From: Nitrosomonas oligotropha
GTDB lineage: Bacteria; Pseudomonadota; Gammaproteobacteria; Burkholderiales; Nitrosomonadaceae
Length of the DNA: 64,000 nucleotides
Assembly (NCBI RefSeq): GCF_009833085.1
Contig: NZ_QRBZ01000008.1
Span: 1-64,000 of the forward strand
Reading direction: 5' to 3'
A program made the position numbers and the translations under genes. Positions within the stretch are counted from its first letter, which is position 1. Every line of letters begins with the position of its first letter. The notes beneath the pieces are model-generated. The model did not search any database, was not told where the DNA came from, and worked only from the letters and a program-made list of their open reading frames with translations. Shown piece after piece: positions 43,831-54,072 of this stretch.

Positions 43831-43855
43831 CTGAATTTTGATGTCAATCTTTTTT

Positions 43856-45040
43856 CTACAAACGTTCAACTAAAACCTGCCTGATTTCCTCGTCACTCAA
43901 CACAATCGGATTAGTTTTCATGCTGCTACCGCGGCAATTAGCGATGACTTGGTCGAGCCCGGTTTCTTGTAGGCCGTAATGCGACAAGCGCGGCAGGGCG
44001 AGTTCGTCGGTCCATTGTGCCAGCAGGCCGGTCAATGCGGTAAATGCGGTGTCCGGGTCGATAAAGCGTTTCTCACAGAGAATTTCCGCAACGTGTAAGT
44101 ATCTCGCCAGCGCTTGGTTGTTGGGTTCTCGCGTTAACATGCTGTGAATGTTGACCCGGGTAGCGGCAGCGACCAAGGTGCCGCACACTACGCCGTGCGG
44201 GATCGGGTAGAAAGCGCCGAGCGGGGAGGCCAGGCCGTGCACTGAACCCAAACCCACTTGCGCCAGTGTGATGCCGGAGAGCAGGGCGGCGTATGCCATT
44301 TTTTCGCGATGACGTGTGAGGTCGCCGTGTTGGCGGAATAACGGAATCAGCGCATCGCGCGCGGCTTGCAGGCCGCTGATGGCGAGCGCGTCGGTGAATG
44401 CGTTGGATTTCGCCGATACATACGATTCCAGCAGTTGCGTCAACGCGTCCATGCCGTTGGCGGCGATCACGCTGGCCGGGCAACTGGCCAGCAAGTCCGG
44501 GTCGACGATGGCGTATTCGGCGACCAGTTTGTCGTGGCGGAAAGATTTCTTGAAACCGTTTTCGCCTTGTACGCTGAGCACAGCGTTTTTGGTCGCTTCG
44601 CTGCCGGTACCGGCAGTGGTGGGTACGGCGATGAACGGAATGGCAGGGCCTTCATACGGTAATTCCGGGCCGACGCCTTCCAGGTAGTCCATCACCGAGC
44701 GTTGCACTGGCAATAGTCCGGCTACGGCTTTGGCGGCGTCCAACGCGCTGCCGCCACCGATGCCAACCACGGCAGCAAAACGATCATTGGCGTAAGTTCT
44801 GACGAGATCATCGATCAAAGCGGGGGAAGGTTCTTCCGCTACCGTACAGTGCTGCCAGCCGATTGCGCGTTGCGCAAGCTGATCGATCAAATAGGGCCAA
44901 TGCGGGGTATCGGTAAAGGAACGCGCGCCGGTAACCAGCAAGATGCGCGCGCCATAGCCCGCGATAATATCCGGCAGTTTCTTCAAGACGCCTGCGCCAA
45001 ATTCGATGCGCGGCAATCGGGCGATGGAGAATAACGTCAT
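43856..45040 (-). CDS. Iron-containing alcohol dehydrogenase
   Basis: A 394-aa group III alcohol dehydrogenase. The NAD-binding GIGGGSALDAAKAVA and the metal-binding region with GLGSVHGLASPLGAFYPIPHGVV are intact, as is the AVPTTAGTGSEAT motif. The cofactor and substrate, probably an aldehyde or alcohol, cannot be told from sequence. Its ATG overlaps the TGA of the upstream monooxygenase-like gene (ATGA), so the two are translationally coupled and probably act together. Confidence 0.92.
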   Translation of the reverse strand: MTLFSIARLPRIEFGAGVLKKLPDIIAGYGARILLVTGARSFTDTPHWPYLIDQLAQRAIGWQHCTVAEEPSPALIDDLVRTYANDRFAAVVGIGGGSALDAAKAVAGLLPVQRSVMDYLEGVGPELPYEGPAIPFIAVPTTAGTGSEATKNAVLSVQGENGFKKSFRHDKLVAEYAIVDPDLLASCPASVIAANGMDALTQLLESYVSAKSNAFTDALAISGLQAARDALIPLFRQHGDLTRHREKMAYAALLSGITLAQVGLGSVHGLASPLGAFYPIPHGVVCGTLVAAATRVNIHSMLTREPNNQALARYLHVAEILCEKRFIDPDTAFTALTGLLAQWTDELALPRLSHYGLQETGLDQVIANCRGSSMKTNPIVLSDEEIRQVLVERL

Positions 45041-45342
45041 TGGCCGCTCACGACCGGATACAAACCGTCATAAACGATGCCCTTGCGCGGTTCGGCCATC
45101 CAATCCGCGACAGTATCGCGCCAAGCCAGATAATGCGCGGTTTCTTTATGCGCAGCCGCGTTCCGCTGAGTTTTGTAGGCTTCGTAAAATACGAATTTTG
45201 CCGGATCGTCGGCGGATTGCAGAATGTCAAAGCGCACGTTGCCCGGTTCGCGAATGGAATTTTCGTGGTTTAACCGGCAAGCTGCCTTGAATGCGTCGAC
45301 TTTTTCCGGTTTGACTGAAACATAGACGATGGTGACATACAT
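45037..45342 (-). CDS. Antibiotic biosynthesis monooxygenase (ABM) domain protein
   Basis: A 101-aa small dimeric ferredoxin-like protein. Starting MYVTIVYVSVKPEKVDAF, with NHENSIREPGNVRFDILQS and FVFYEAYKTQRNAAAHKET, it matches the ABM/LsrG-like group of cofactor-free oxygenases and isomerases. It is coupled by an ATGA overlap to the iron-containing alcohol dehydrogenase, a pairing seen in other bacteria, so a shared aldehyde or quinone-type substrate is plausible. Confidence 0.88.
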   Translation of the reverse strand: MYVTIVYVSVKPEKVDAFKAACRLNHENSIREPGNVRFDILQSADDPAKFVFYEAYKTQRNAAAHKETAHYLAWRDTVADWMAEPRKGIVYDGLYPVVSGQ

Positions 45343-45481
45343 GATCTGAGTCCTCAGTGTTGGATGGGTTGTGTATCAATAGCTCGATGATTGATCGAGG
45401 CATAAGACGGCGGGTATTTTACTACCAAACTCGCAGGTTGCTGCACCCGATCAAGGCATGGGAGAACAGCGCTTAAGCAAT

Positions 45482-46750
45482 TCAGCGCTGGCTTGATTGA
45501 TCGTCGCGGGCGCGCGCTTCGATACGTTCGATGTGGATCAGCGGAACGAACAGCCAGATGGCGGCGGTCGTGCATGTCGAGATGGTGACCAGCCAGGTGT
45601 ACGCGAACGATCCCTCGCCGAGCGAAGTGTACAGCTGCGCGCCGATGTTCTGCGAAGCCAGTGTGCCAAAATTGAAAATCGACATGAGCAATGCGAAGAA
45701 GGTCGCTTCCGCCCGTTTCGGGCAGGCCCGGGCGGCAAGATCCAGGAATGCCAGGGTGGTGATCATGTTGGTGACGCCCCAGATCATGTGAATGAACAAC
45801 GCGGACGTTTCTCCGCGATAAGCCAAGTACGCCAGCAAGGTGATTACCGACAGGCCGATCGCGATGTTGATCATGCGCCGCAGCGGCACGGTGCGCGACA
45901 GCGATGCGTAGATCATCGCGCCGATGATGCTGAAGGTGGAATCGACGGAGCTCAGAATACCGATGTACTGCTGGCTGAAGCCCAGCGTATCGGTTTTGTA
46001 GTAGAAAAACGCCGGACCGAATGACGGGCTGAAATTAAAGAGAAAAATGAAGGCCGCGACCAGCCATATCGAGCGTTCGCCGAATCCTTCCCGCAGTGCC
46101 TTCCAGGTTTCCTGGAACGCTTCGGGTCCTGAATGCACGTGCTTTTTCTCACGCACGAAGAAGATCGCCATCAGCAGTACAGTAAACGGGAATATCGCTG
46201 AGACGGCAAAAGCCGTGTGCAGGTCGCGATGTTCGGCAAAATACCCGCCAAGCAAGCCGACAAAGATCGATGCCGTGGTGATCGCGATCCATTGTACTGA
46301 TTGGAAAGCACCGGTCAGTCCATGCAATTTACCGTTTTCCACCATCAATGCATCGCTGAGCACATCGTTATACGCCAGACCGAATCCCATGATCGTATAG
46401 AGGATGGCAAGCTCCCAGTAACTATACTGCGTGGTCAATGCAGCGACCAAGCCCGCTCCGCACGCCAGCGATGAAGTTAGCAGCATATAGCTCTTGCGTC
46501 GTTGGCCGAGTAGCGGCAGGAAGTCCGAGATCAACCCATACAGCGGTTTGATGAACCAGGGAATTGATGCCAACAGAAAAAACGCGGCTACATCGTCGGC
46601 TTCAAAACCTTGATCCTTGAAGGTGATCGAGATGGTTTGATCGGTCAATGCCGACATGCCCTGCGCGAAGTAAATGATGGCGAACAGAGCGGCAAAACGC
46701 TTTGCCTCGGCGGTTTTGAACAGAAGCAGGTATTTTGTCCAGACATTCAT
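45482..46750 (-). CDS. MFS transporter, BT1/folate-biopterin-like
   Basis: A 422-aa membrane protein with about 12 helices. The N-terminal FAIIYFAQGMSALTDQTI and FFLLASIPWFIKPLYGLISDFLPLLGQRRK (around 46495-46580) are characteristic of the BT1 family, which includes folate/biopterin carriers in protists and cyanobacteria. Bacterial members' substrates are mostly unknown. Single gene, transcribed away from the acyl-CoA ligase. Confidence 0.82.
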   Translation of the reverse strand: MNVWTKYLLLFKTAEAKRFAALFAIIYFAQGMSALTDQTISITFKDQGFEADDVAAFFLLASIPWFIKPLYGLISDFLPLLGQRRKSYMLLTSSLACGAGLVAALTTQYSYWELAILYTIMGFGLAYNDVLSDALMVENGKLHGLTGAFQSVQWIAITTASIFVGLLGGYFAEHRDLHTAFAVSAIFPFTVLLMAIFFVREKKHVHSGPEAFQETWKALREGFGERSIWLVAAFIFLFNFSPSFGPAFFYYKTDTLGFSQQYIGILSSVDSTFSIIGAMIYASLSRTVPLRRMINIAIGLSVITLLAYLAYRGETSALFIHMIWGVTNMITTLAFLDLAARACPKRAEATFFALLMSIFNFGTLASQNIGAQLYTSLGEGSFAYTWLVTISTCTTAAIWLFVPLIHIERIEARARDDQSSQR

Positions 46751-46972
46751 GTTCGCTGAGTTTGGTTTTTATGGTATAGGAATGAAAGGGTTCACGCTTT
46801 TTCAGTTAACTGTAAAAAGGCAGAAAAATGCGCCAAGGATGGTTTGCTGGGTATTATAGCTTGGCTGTTCCGCTCTCCGGCTGAAATTTAGCAGATAAAG
46901 ACCGCTTAATCTTGAATGGCAAGATGGTATTCTTGATTGATATCATTGTTGAAACATTCAACGCGCAAAAAA

Positions 46973-48589
46973 ATGACAGCCTATCCACTTCTATTGAAAC
47001 AGCTTTGGCATACACCGCTGGCGAACGCACCTGGGCAGGAAATCGTGTATCGCGATCAGTTGCGTTTGACTTACCGTCAAGTGTACGCACGCATCAACCG
47101 GCTCGCGGCGGCACTGGCAGCCGATGGCTTCGAGCGAAGCGATGTCATCGCTGTCATGGATCACGATAGCCATCGCTATCTGGAATGCTATTTTGCCATC
47201 CCGATGTACGGTGCGACCTTGATGACAGTCAATACCAAGCTGACTCCGGCGCAGATTGCGTATACCGTGAATCATTCAGGCGCTACGCTGCTATTGCTGC
47301 ACGCCGATTTCATCCCGGTGATCGAAGCCATACGCGCGGAATTATCCGGCATACGCAAGATTGTCGTCATCGCCGATGGTGCAGCGCTGCCGCACACGAC
47401 CATACAGTTTGACGATGAGTATGAATCCTGGTTAGCGGATAAAACGGACACTTTTGATTTTGCCGATTTCGATGAGAATACCCTGGCGACAGTTTTCTAT
47501 ACCACCGGCACAACCGGCGCGCCCAAAGGGGTTTACTACTCGCATCGGCAATTGGTGTTGCACACGCTCGCTGCCGGTATGGCGCTGGCGGCGCCGGCAG
47601 TGCATCAGCGCTTGCATGCCGAGGATGTGTACATGCCGCTGACGCCGATGTTTCATGTGCATGCCTGGGGCATGCCGTATATTGCCACGCTGCTCGGCAT
47701 AAAGCAGGTTTATCCCGGACGTTACGCACCCGATCTGTTGTTGAAATTGATTCGCGAAGAGAAAGTGACTTGTTCGCATTGCGTGCCGACTTTATTAAAA
47801 ATGATACTCACAGCGGCGCAAGCATCCGCGACCGATCTGCGCGGCTGGAAAGTCGTGATCGGCGGATCGGCGTTGCCGCACGCGCTGGCCCGGCAAGCGC
47901 TGGCGCTGGGAGTCGATTGTTTTGCCGGTTACGGTTTATCGGAAACGGCGCCCATATTGACGTTGGCGCAATTGACCGGCGACCGCCTGCAAGCTGCCGC
48001 ACCGGATGATGCGCTGGCTGCGCTATGTTCCGCCGGGCGTGCAATACCGCTGGTAGAGCTGCACATCGTTGATGCAGCGATGCGGCCGCAACCGCATGAC
48101 GGACACAGCAGCGGTGAAATCGTGGCGCGCGCGCCTTGGCTGACGCAAGGCTATCTCGCTAACCCGGAAGCCAGCACAGCGCTGTGGCAGGGCGGTTATT
48201 TGCATACCCAGGATATCGGAGTGATCGATCCGGATGGCTATTTGCACATTACCGATCGTTTAAAAGATATCATCAAAGTCGCCGGTGAATGGGTGTCGTC
48301 ACTGGAAGTCGAGAACGCCTTATCGCTGGTGGCCGGTGTCAAAGAGGTGGCCGTCATCGGTGTGCCGGATAAACGCTGGGGAGAGCGTCCGCTGGCATTG
48401 CTGGTCGTCGATCAATCGATTTTCAATGAACCGGCTGCGCATGAGCAAATACGGTTATCCATCGAGCGCGGATTGATTTCAAAACATGCATTGCTGACGA
48501 AATTCAAGCAAGTCGATACCATCGCCAAAACCAGTGTGGGTAAGATCGATAAAAAAGCTTTGCGGGTTGAGCACGTCAGTGCTGACTGA
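46973..48589 (+). CDS. AMP-binding acyl-CoA synthetase (fatty-acid ligase family)
   Basis: A 538-aa ANL-superfamily enzyme that should activate a carboxylic acid to its CoA thioester. The P-loop is YTTGTTGAPKGVYYSH, A5-like GYGLSETAPI follows, and the hinge/catalytic region contains DRLKDIIKVAGEWVSSLEVEN (around 48255-48315) with the C-terminal Lys in KTSVGKIDKK. It resembles medium/long-chain fatty-acid CoA ligases. ATG at 46973 is preferred to TTG at 46937. It is monocistronic. Confidence 0.9.
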   Translation: MTAYPLLLKQLWHTPLANAPGQEIVYRDQLRLTYRQVYARINRLAAALAADGFERSDVIAVMDHDSHRYLECYFAIPMYGATLMTVNTKLTPAQIAYTVNHSGATLLLLHADFIPVIEAIRAELSGIRKIVVIADGAALPHTTIQFDDEYESWLADKTDTFDFADFDENTLATVFYTTGTTGAPKGVYYSHRQLVLHTLAAGMALAAPAVHQRLHAEDVYMPLTPMFHVHAWGMPYIATLLGIKQVYPGRYAPDLLLKLIREEKVTCSHCVPTLLKMILTAAQASATDLRGWKVVIGGSALPHALARQALALGVDCFAGYGLSETAPILTLAQLTGDRLQAAAPDDALAALCSAGRAIPLVELHIVDAAMRPQPHDGHSSGEIVARAPWLTQGYLANPEASTALWQGGYLHTQDIGVIDPDGYLHITDRLKDIIKVAGEWVSSLEVENALSLVAGVKEVAVIGVPDKRWGERPLALLVVDQSIFNEPAAHEQIRLSIERGLISKHALLTKFKQVDTIAKTSVGKIDKKALRVEHVSAD

Positions 48590-48741
48590 ATAGTGTTGAG
48601 GCGGCGAGGCGGGTGTGAAGCGGATTGAACCCGGAAGCGGCAGCGCTGATTTTGCTTTATCATCTGCCACGCCGATTGAATTCCGCGCTGAGGTATCAGT
48701 CTAAAAAGCATCTTGCAGCATAACTCGTTAGTGGAGCTTCT

Positions 48742-49155
48742 ATGCGAACTGTTAAACCGATGTATCTGATCATTGCACTCATAGCAATTCTGGCAAGCAA
48801 TTCCGTTTGGGCGCGAGGCGGCGGTCATAGTCATGGCCACAGTCACTTAAGTATCGGACTGGGCTATTACGGGCCGGGGTTTTATGGCGGTTACGGCTAC
48901 GGCGGATATGGTTTTGGCGGTTACGGGTTTGGTTATCCGTATTACTACCCGCCGATGTACACGTATCCGCAGACGGTGATTGTACCCACAACGCCGCCGG
49001 TTTATGTTCAGCAGCAACAGGCTCAGCCAGCGCAACCGGCGCAGCCGCAAACCAATTATTGGTACTATTGCCAAGAAGCCGATGGTTACTATCCTTATGT
49101 CAAAACTTGCCCGGGCGGCTGGATGCAGGTAGCGCCGCAACCGCCTGGACAATAA
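48742..49155 (+). CDS. Exported Gly/Tyr-rich small protein
   Basis: A 137-aa exported protein. After a signal peptide ending ...NSVWA come a His-rich patch (GGGHSHGHSH), a Gly-Tyr repeat (GGYGYGGYGFGGYGFGYPYYYPP) and a Gln/Pro linker. The C-terminus WYYCQEADGYYPYVKTCPGGW is widely conserved among proteobacterial proteins of unknown function; its two Cys could form a disulfide. It is followed 16 bases later by a glycine-zipper lipoprotein, so the pair is likely one envelope-related operon. Confidence 0.8.
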   Translation: MRTVKPMYLIIALIAILASNSVWARGGGHSHGHSHLSIGLGYYGPGFYGGYGYGGYGFGGYGFGYPYYYPPMYTYPQTVIVPTTPPVYVQQQQAQPAQPAQPQTNYWYYCQEADGYYPYVKTCPGGWMQVAPQPPGQ

Positions 49156-49171
49156 CGCGGGGAGCTCAAAC

Positions 49172-49717
49172 ATGTTCACACCCAAAAGATTATCCGTTTT
49201 ATTAATGACCGGCATGCTGGTTGCCTGCACCAATATGCCGACCGGTCCGAGTGTATTGACGTTACCCGGCACCGGCAAAAGCTTTGATCAGTTCCGGGCC
49301 GATGACTATGAATGCAGAGCCTACGCGTACCAGCAAATCGGCGGCGCCACGCCGCAGCAATCGGCTCGTTCCAGCGGCGTGGAAAGCGCGGCGATTGGCA
49401 CCGGACTCGGCGCTGCTGCGGGAGCTGCTTTAGGCGGTGGACAAGGTGCTGCGATTGGCGCGGGTACGGGGCTTTTGCTCGGTAGCGCGGTGGGAGCAGG
49501 GACTGCTTCATCTTCCTGGTATGTCAACCAGGACCGCTATGACATTAGCTACATCCAGTGCATGTATGCAAAAGGCCATCGTGTTCCTGTCTCGGGCAAT
49601 ATCACTAACGATCAACCGGTGAGTGCCGGTAGCGGCCCCAGAATGGCAACACCACCGGCAAATTTCACGCCGCCACCGCCCCCCCCGGGTAATCCGCCAC
49701 CCCCGCCACCGCGCTGA
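49172..49717 (+). CDS. Glycine-zipper lipoprotein
   Basis: A 181-aa lipoprotein. The lipobox is MLVAC. Then come a FRADDYECRAYAYQQIGG segment and a glycine-zipper region (AAIGTGLGAAAGAALGGGQG and AAIGAGTGLLLGSAVGAG), as in YMGG/OmpA-like glycine-zipper proteins that insert in or oligomerise on membranes. YIQCMYAKGHRVPV is the conserved motif after the zipper. The tail is a run of Pro with Thr/Asn/Gly. It lies directly downstream of the Gly/Tyr-rich protein gene. Confidence 0.82.
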   Translation: MFTPKRLSVLLMTGMLVACTNMPTGPSVLTLPGTGKSFDQFRADDYECRAYAYQQIGGATPQQSARSSGVESAAIGTGLGAAAGAALGGGQGAAIGAGTGLLLGSAVGAGTASSSWYVNQDRYDISYIQCMYAKGHRVPVSGNITNDQPVSAGSGPRMATPPANFTPPPPPPGNPPPPPPR

Positions 49718-49789
49718 CCGGATACGCCTGTGTGTGAGAGGCGATAGTAGGAATGCAGCAAAACCGGTTTGAATGATTGGGAGACGCTG

Positions 49790-49984
49790 ATGATTGAACA
49801 GAAAAAGATAATTGAGCCGGAGAAAGTGGCTTGTGAAGTGTGCTTTAAAGAAATACCGTTATCCGAAGCCACCAGTGTGAAAGCAACCGATTACATCGTG
49901 TATTACTGCGGACTGGAGTGCTACGATCAATGGAGAAAACAGAAAGACCCAAAAGAACCGCCCGTGCCCGCAGATAAAGATTGA
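49790..49984 (+). CDS. DUF3330-like small zinc-ribbon-type protein
   Basis: A 64-aa protein with CEVCFKEIP and YYCGLECYDQW, four Cys that could hold a metal, matching the DUF3330 style known from mercury-resistance loci. No mer genes are near. ATG at 49790 has GGGAG seven bases ahead, better than the ATG at 49769. The function is unknown. Confidence 0.75.
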   Translation: MIEQKKIIEPEKVACEVCFKEIPLSEATSVKATDYIVYYCGLECYDQWRKQKDPKEPPVPADKD

Positions 49985-50000
49985 ACGTACGTGCTGGCCG

Positions 50001-50333
50001 TCAGGTTTTGGTCAACACCTTCAAGTTCAGCGGAAGCTCATCCCCGAGCCATCTGGCATCCACGGTATGCGCTTCCAGCTCATTGTCCTGCACCGGATGA
50101 ATCAATACGGAAAGACCTTGCCGCATTTCGTCCAGGACCGGCATAATTTTTTCGATCTCGGATGCCGGAATATGGATTTCAAACATCGGTCTGGGATGCG
50201 GCCCGATCGGCTTTGCGATCAACCGGCCGACGTAGGTTAATTGCGGAAGCGCTTTGGCAATGTTTTCCCGGACAATGGCTGCACGATCGATTTCATTTCC
50301 CAAAAAATAAATATGGCCATGGAATGTTTGCAT
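50001..50333 (-). CDS. DOPA 4,5-dioxygenase family protein
   Basis: A 110-aa protein matching the DOPA_dioxygen family: HGHIYF at the N-terminus with likely metal His residues, IGPHPRPMFEIHI in the middle, and LSVLIHPVQDNELEAHTVDARWLG near the end. Fungal members open the DOPA ring; bacterial ones are uncharacterised. ATG at 50333 is preferred to GTG at 50339. The gene stands alone. Confidence 0.85.
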   Translation of the reverse strand: MQTFHGHIYFLGNEIDRAAIVRENIAKALPQLTYVGRLIAKPIGPHPRPMFEIHIPASEIEKIMPVLDEMRQGLSVLIHPVQDNELEAHTVDARWLGDELPLNLKVLTKT

Positions 50334-50474
50334 GATCACCGCCTGTTGATTTTTTCACTTAGCATTATTTTGTCATCCGCTCATCTATTCTGTTTTTACC
50401 AGTGCTGTCGAGGCGCGGAAGGTTTTTAATTCGGCATTTAACCAGGGCGCTATGCCTTCAGTGACTAAGCAATC

Positions 50475-50858
50475 CTACTGAGGCGGAATGACATAATCCT
50501 TGGTCAGTATTTCCAATAAGTGCCCGTTCGGATCGCGAAAATAAACGCCCCGTCCGTCGTAGTTATGATTGATAGTCATATCGTCTGCTGTGCCGGGGCC
50601 GCTGCCGTATGGGATATGTCCGGTTTGCAGTCTTGCGAATATAGCGTCGAATTCCTGTTCCGAGACTTTGAATGCATAGTGCAGGGTGTCAAATTGCTCT
50701 TTGTTGTCAAAATCCAGACACAGCGTGTCATTGACGCGCACGACGATGAAATGTGAGAACACGCCGATATATTCAAAGCCAAACACCCGGCTATAAAATT
50801 TTGCCGATGCGGTTTTATCGAAGCAGGGCACAATGGTGTGATTCAGGGTAATTGCCAT
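50475..50858 (-). CDS. VOC (glyoxalase/dioxygenase-fold) family protein
   Basis: A 127-aa metal-site protein of the vicinal oxygen chelate fold: LNHTIVPCFDKTASAKFYSRVFGFEY at the N-terminus with the first His, and GRGVYFRDPNGHLLEILTK at the C-terminus with the His and Glu ligands. AAGGAG precedes the ATG. The substrate is unknown; bleomycin-resistance or dioxygenase-like roles are possible. Confidence 0.88.
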   Translation of the reverse strand: MAITLNHTIVPCFDKTASAKFYSRVFGFEYIGVFSHFIVVRVNDTLCLDFDNKEQFDTLHYAFKVSEQEFDAIFARLQTGHIPYGSGPGTADDMTINHNYDGRGVYFRDPNGHLLEILTKDYVIPPQ

Positions 50859-50893
50859 ACTCTTCTCCTTTTAAGTAACCGCATTGAGCCTGC

Positions 50894-52375
50894 TTACGTT
50901 CCGCAAAAAGTTTGATAGACACGTTCCGATGGCGCGGGCGGGGTGCGGTAATGGTAGTATTCCGGCAGATCGGCGAATGGCTGGGCCAGCGCGGCGAGCA
51001 GCTGCTGCAGCACGGTGTAATCGCCGTGTTCCGAAGCGGCGGACAATGCTTCTTCAACGCGATGGTTGCGCGCGATGATTGCGGGATTATGCGCCTGCAT
51101 CAAACGCAGCGACATTTCCCGGGAATCGGGCTGGCGCGCCAGCCGCGCTTGCCAGCGGGTGTGCCATGCCACAAATCCGGCATCATGAAACACCGCGTCC
51201 TCGGGCAAGGATTCCGCCGCCAGCGCGCGAAACGTGTTGGTGTAATCGGTTTGATGTTCATGCATCCACGCGAGCAGGGCGGCGATCAGCTCGGCATCCT
51301 CGCTTTCTTCGGTGAATAACCCCAGCTTCTTGCGCATTCCATCCAACCATTGCGCTTGGTATATGCGCGGAAAAGCATGAATCGCCTCCTCCGCCAGCGC
51401 CACGGCTTTTTCCTGCACCGGATCGATGAGTGGCAGCAGGGTTTCGGCCAAGCGCGCGAGATTCCATTGCGCCATCACGGGCTGATTGCTGTAGCGATAA
51501 CGGCCGGACCGGTCGATCGAACTGAACACCGTGTGCGGATCGTACGCGTCCATAAAGGCGCAGGGACCGTAATCGATCGTCTCGCCGCTGATACTCATGT
51601 TATCGGTATTCATCACGCCATGAATGAACCCTACTAATAACCATTTCGCGACCAGCGCAGCCTGGCGCTCAATAACCTGATGCAACAATGCCAAATAAGG
51701 ATTTCCGGCATCGGCAAGAGCGCGGTAGTGGCGTTGAATGACATAATCAGCCAGTGTTCTGATGGCTTTCACATCGCCTTGCCCCGCTGCATATTCAAAT
51801 GTGCCGACACGGATATGACTTGAAGCGACACGCGTCAGGATCGCGCCGGGTAACACGGTTTCGCGTATCACGGGTTCGCCGGTGGTAACCACGGCGAGGC
51901 TGCGCGTGGTAGGAATATTCAACGCATGCATCGCTTCGCTGATAATGTATTCGCGCAGCATCGGCGCTAACGCCGCGCGGCCGTCGCCGCGCCGTGAAAA
52001 TGGTGTCTGGCCGGAGCCTTTGAGCTGGATATCGAACCGCTCGCCTGCCGGGGTGAGATGTTCTCCGAGCAGTATCGCGCGTCCGTCGCCCAGCATGGTG
52101 AAATGACCAAACTGATGACCGGCATAGGCTTGCGCGACCGGTTGCGCCGTATCCGGCAGGGCATTTCCGGCAAACAGTAAAGCCGCCTGCTCTGCCGTTA
52201 ATGCATGAAGATTCAGTCCGAGCGATTCGGCCAGCGCATGATTCAACAGCACCGTGCGTGGTGCGCGCACCGGCATTGGATGAACCGGCGCGTAAAAATA
52301 ATCGGGTAAACGGGCATAACTGTTGTCAAAACGCCAGCCAACGCTATCGTTTGCCGGTTGTACATTGAATTGCAT
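50894..52375 (-). CDS. selO: Protein adenylyltransferase SelO (YdiU family)
   Basis: A 493-aa pseudokinase-fold enzyme that transfers AMP to protein Ser/Thr/Tyr residues under oxidative stress. Family motifs are [69 protein letters not shown] (around 51565-51610) and the C-terminal [18 protein letters not shown] at 52375 begins the recognisable protein. The bacterial form often ends in a selenocysteine or CSS-type tail; here it ends in FCGT, with a plain Cys. Confidence 0.95.
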   Translation of the reverse strand: MQFNVQPANDSVGWRFDNSYARLPDYFYAPVHPMPVRAPRTVLLNHALAESLGLNLHALTAEQAALLFAGNALPDTAQPVAQAYAGHQFGHFTMLGDGRAILLGEHLTPAGERFDIQLKGSGQTPFSRRGDGRAALAPMLREYIISEAMHALNIPTTRSLAVVTTGEPVIRETVLPGAILTRVASSHIRVGTFEYAAGQGDVKAIRTLADYVIQRHYRALADAGNPYLALLHQVIERQAALVAKWLLVGFIHGVMNTDNMSISGETIDYGPCAFMDAYDPHTVFSSIDRSGRYRYSNQPVMAQWNLARLAETLLPLIDPVQEKAVALAEEAIHAFPRIYQAQWLDGMRKKLGLFTEESEDAELIAALLAWMHEHQTDYTNTFRALAAESLPEDAVFHDAGFVAWHTRWQARLARQPDSREMSLRLMQAHNPAIIARNHRVEEALSAASEHGDYTVLQQLLAALAQPFADLPEYYHYRTPPAPSERVYQTFCGT

Positions 52376-52505
52376 AGGTTTATTTCGCGTATGTTGGGTT
52401 GGAATTCTTATCAAGTGACACTATTGTAAAGGACACCGGCTGTCTTGGTATGTTCCTGGTGCAAGGTGTTCATTCAACCGATTCCTTACCGGAGGCAGCG
52501 ATAAT

Positions 52506-53786
52506 TTATCGCACGGATTTTCCTTGCAGCATGCGGAGGAGCTGGCGGCGATAGGGGTGGTATTGCACTTCAATCGAATGCCGCGGGCGCGCAATGAAGT
52601 GCCGCGCCCAGAATGCGCCTTCAGCTTCGGCTTGTTCACGCCAATCGGATGGCAGCTGGGTTTTGCCGCTGAGGAATTGGCCGATCAGCCGCGATTGCAT
52701 CTCGGCCAGAGTCCAAATGCAACCTTGCGGTTGTATCAAGCCGATGAAGAACAAACTGGGATGACCGGGATGAAAAATGCGCAAATAAAGCGGCACATGG
52801 CTAGCGTTTTCCCAGTTGATAAAGTCCGTATCAAAGAAGGGAAAGCTGATGGTATAGCCGGTTGCGGCGATGATCACATCGTACTGCGCCGACGCGCCAT
52901 CGGTAAACCGCACCGTGTGATCCGAAACATCCTGGATAGCGGGGCGAGGGTGTATTTTGCCGTGCCGTATCCTATCGAAGATTACCGAGTTGATGGTCGG
53001 GTGCGCTTGCGTGGGTGAAAAATCCGGCTCGGGCAATTGATAATCGCGATAACGCCCGATCTGGATCCGCAGGGAAATTTTTTGCAGGCGGTTTTTTATG
53101 CTCTGCGGCAGCCATTGCATAGCGGCCGCGAAAGTATCGGTCGGTTTTCCCATGACCAGTTTGGGAATAATGTATTGCGGCGTGCGCAGGCTCATATCGA
53201 CCCGCGCGGCTTCGCGGCTCGCTTCCACCGCACAATCGCAACCTGAATTACCGGCGCCGACCACGAGCACCCGCTTGTTTTCCAATCCTTGACTGGCTTT
53301 AAATTCGTGCGCATGCAGATATGTTCCGGCAAAACGGTCTTTCCATCCGGGATGGCGCGGCTTGGTGTGGTGCCCGTTGGCAACGAGCAGATAATCGAAT
53401 TCCTCGTGCGTGCCATCGCTGAGCAACAACCGCCATCGTTCTTGTGCAATTTTTTCCACGCGCAGCACGGCAACATTGAAGCGAATATATTGCTCCAGTT
53501 GAAAATGGCGGGCGTAGGCCTGGAAATAAGCGAGTATTTGCTGATGGCTGGGGTAATCGGGGTAGTCGTCCGGCATCGGAAAGTCACTGAATTGCGACAT
53601 CGGTTTGCTGGAAATGATGTGCGTCGCCTTACTGATGCTGCTGCGCCCCGGGGTGTCGCTGTATACCCAGTTTCCGCCGATCTGATCGTTCTTTTCATAG
53701 CACACGATATCGTGCAATCCCGCTTCCACTAAGTGCTTGATCGCGGTGAGGCCGGAACAGCCGGCGCCGATTATGGCAATGCGCAT
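52506..53786 (-). CDS. Flavin-containing monooxygenase family protein
   Basis: A 426-aa FAD/NADPH enzyme. The FAD-binding GAGCSGLTAIKHL is at the N-terminus, the FMO fingerprint appears as FAGTYLHAHEF, and the second dinucleotide site is VVGAGNSGCDCAVE. A VIAATGY motif closes the second site. It should oxygenate soft nitrogen or sulfur centres or ketones; the substrate is unknown. ATG at 53786 was chosen because the FAD loop begins right after it; the longer frame adds 46 unrelated residues. Confidence 0.92.
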   Translation of the reverse strand: MRIAIIGAGCSGLTAIKHLVEAGLHDIVCYEKNDQIGGNWVYSDTPGRSSISKATHIISSKPMSQFSDFPMPDDYPDYPSHQQILAYFQAYARHFQLEQYIRFNVAVLRVEKIAQERWRLLLSDGTHEEFDYLLVANGHHTKPRHPGWKDRFAGTYLHAHEFKASQGLENKRVLVVGAGNSGCDCAVEASREAARVDMSLRTPQYIIPKLVMGKPTDTFAAAMQWLPQSIKNRLQKISLRIQIGRYRDYQLPEPDFSPTQAHPTINSVIFDRIRHGKIHPRPAIQDVSDHTVRFTDGASAQYDVIIAATGYTISFPFFDTDFINWENASHVPLYLRIFHPGHPSLFFIGLIQPQGCIWTLAEMQSRLIGQFLSGKTQLPSDWREQAEAEGAFWARHFIARPRHSIEVQYHPYRRQLLRMLQGKSVR

Positions 53787-54072
53787 CTTGTGTATGTCGA
53801 TTCCGGTAAATTCATCTGATTTGTTTTGATGATAGCAGGTTATGGCTGCATCGTTATTATCCGCGCAGTAATGCCGCCGGTGGCGAAGTGTGGAGATGCG
53901 TATTGCAAAAAGCGCGATTTGCATTCAGCTGATATTCAGCCCGATGCTCACACAATGGCAACTGAGATACCGCAATTGATTAGGGTATCGGGTTTCAGAG
54001 CAGAGAACGGGTTTAAATCAAAAATTACGTTACAAAAATAGCCCGTCTGTGTGAATTTTCAGGAGAAATATC
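53787..54072. other. Intergenic region, no gene seen
   Basis: The stretch separates divergent genes and ends in AGGAG before the small lipoprotein. A 71-codon frame (53826-54041) has no ribosome site or family resemblance. Confidence 0.4.
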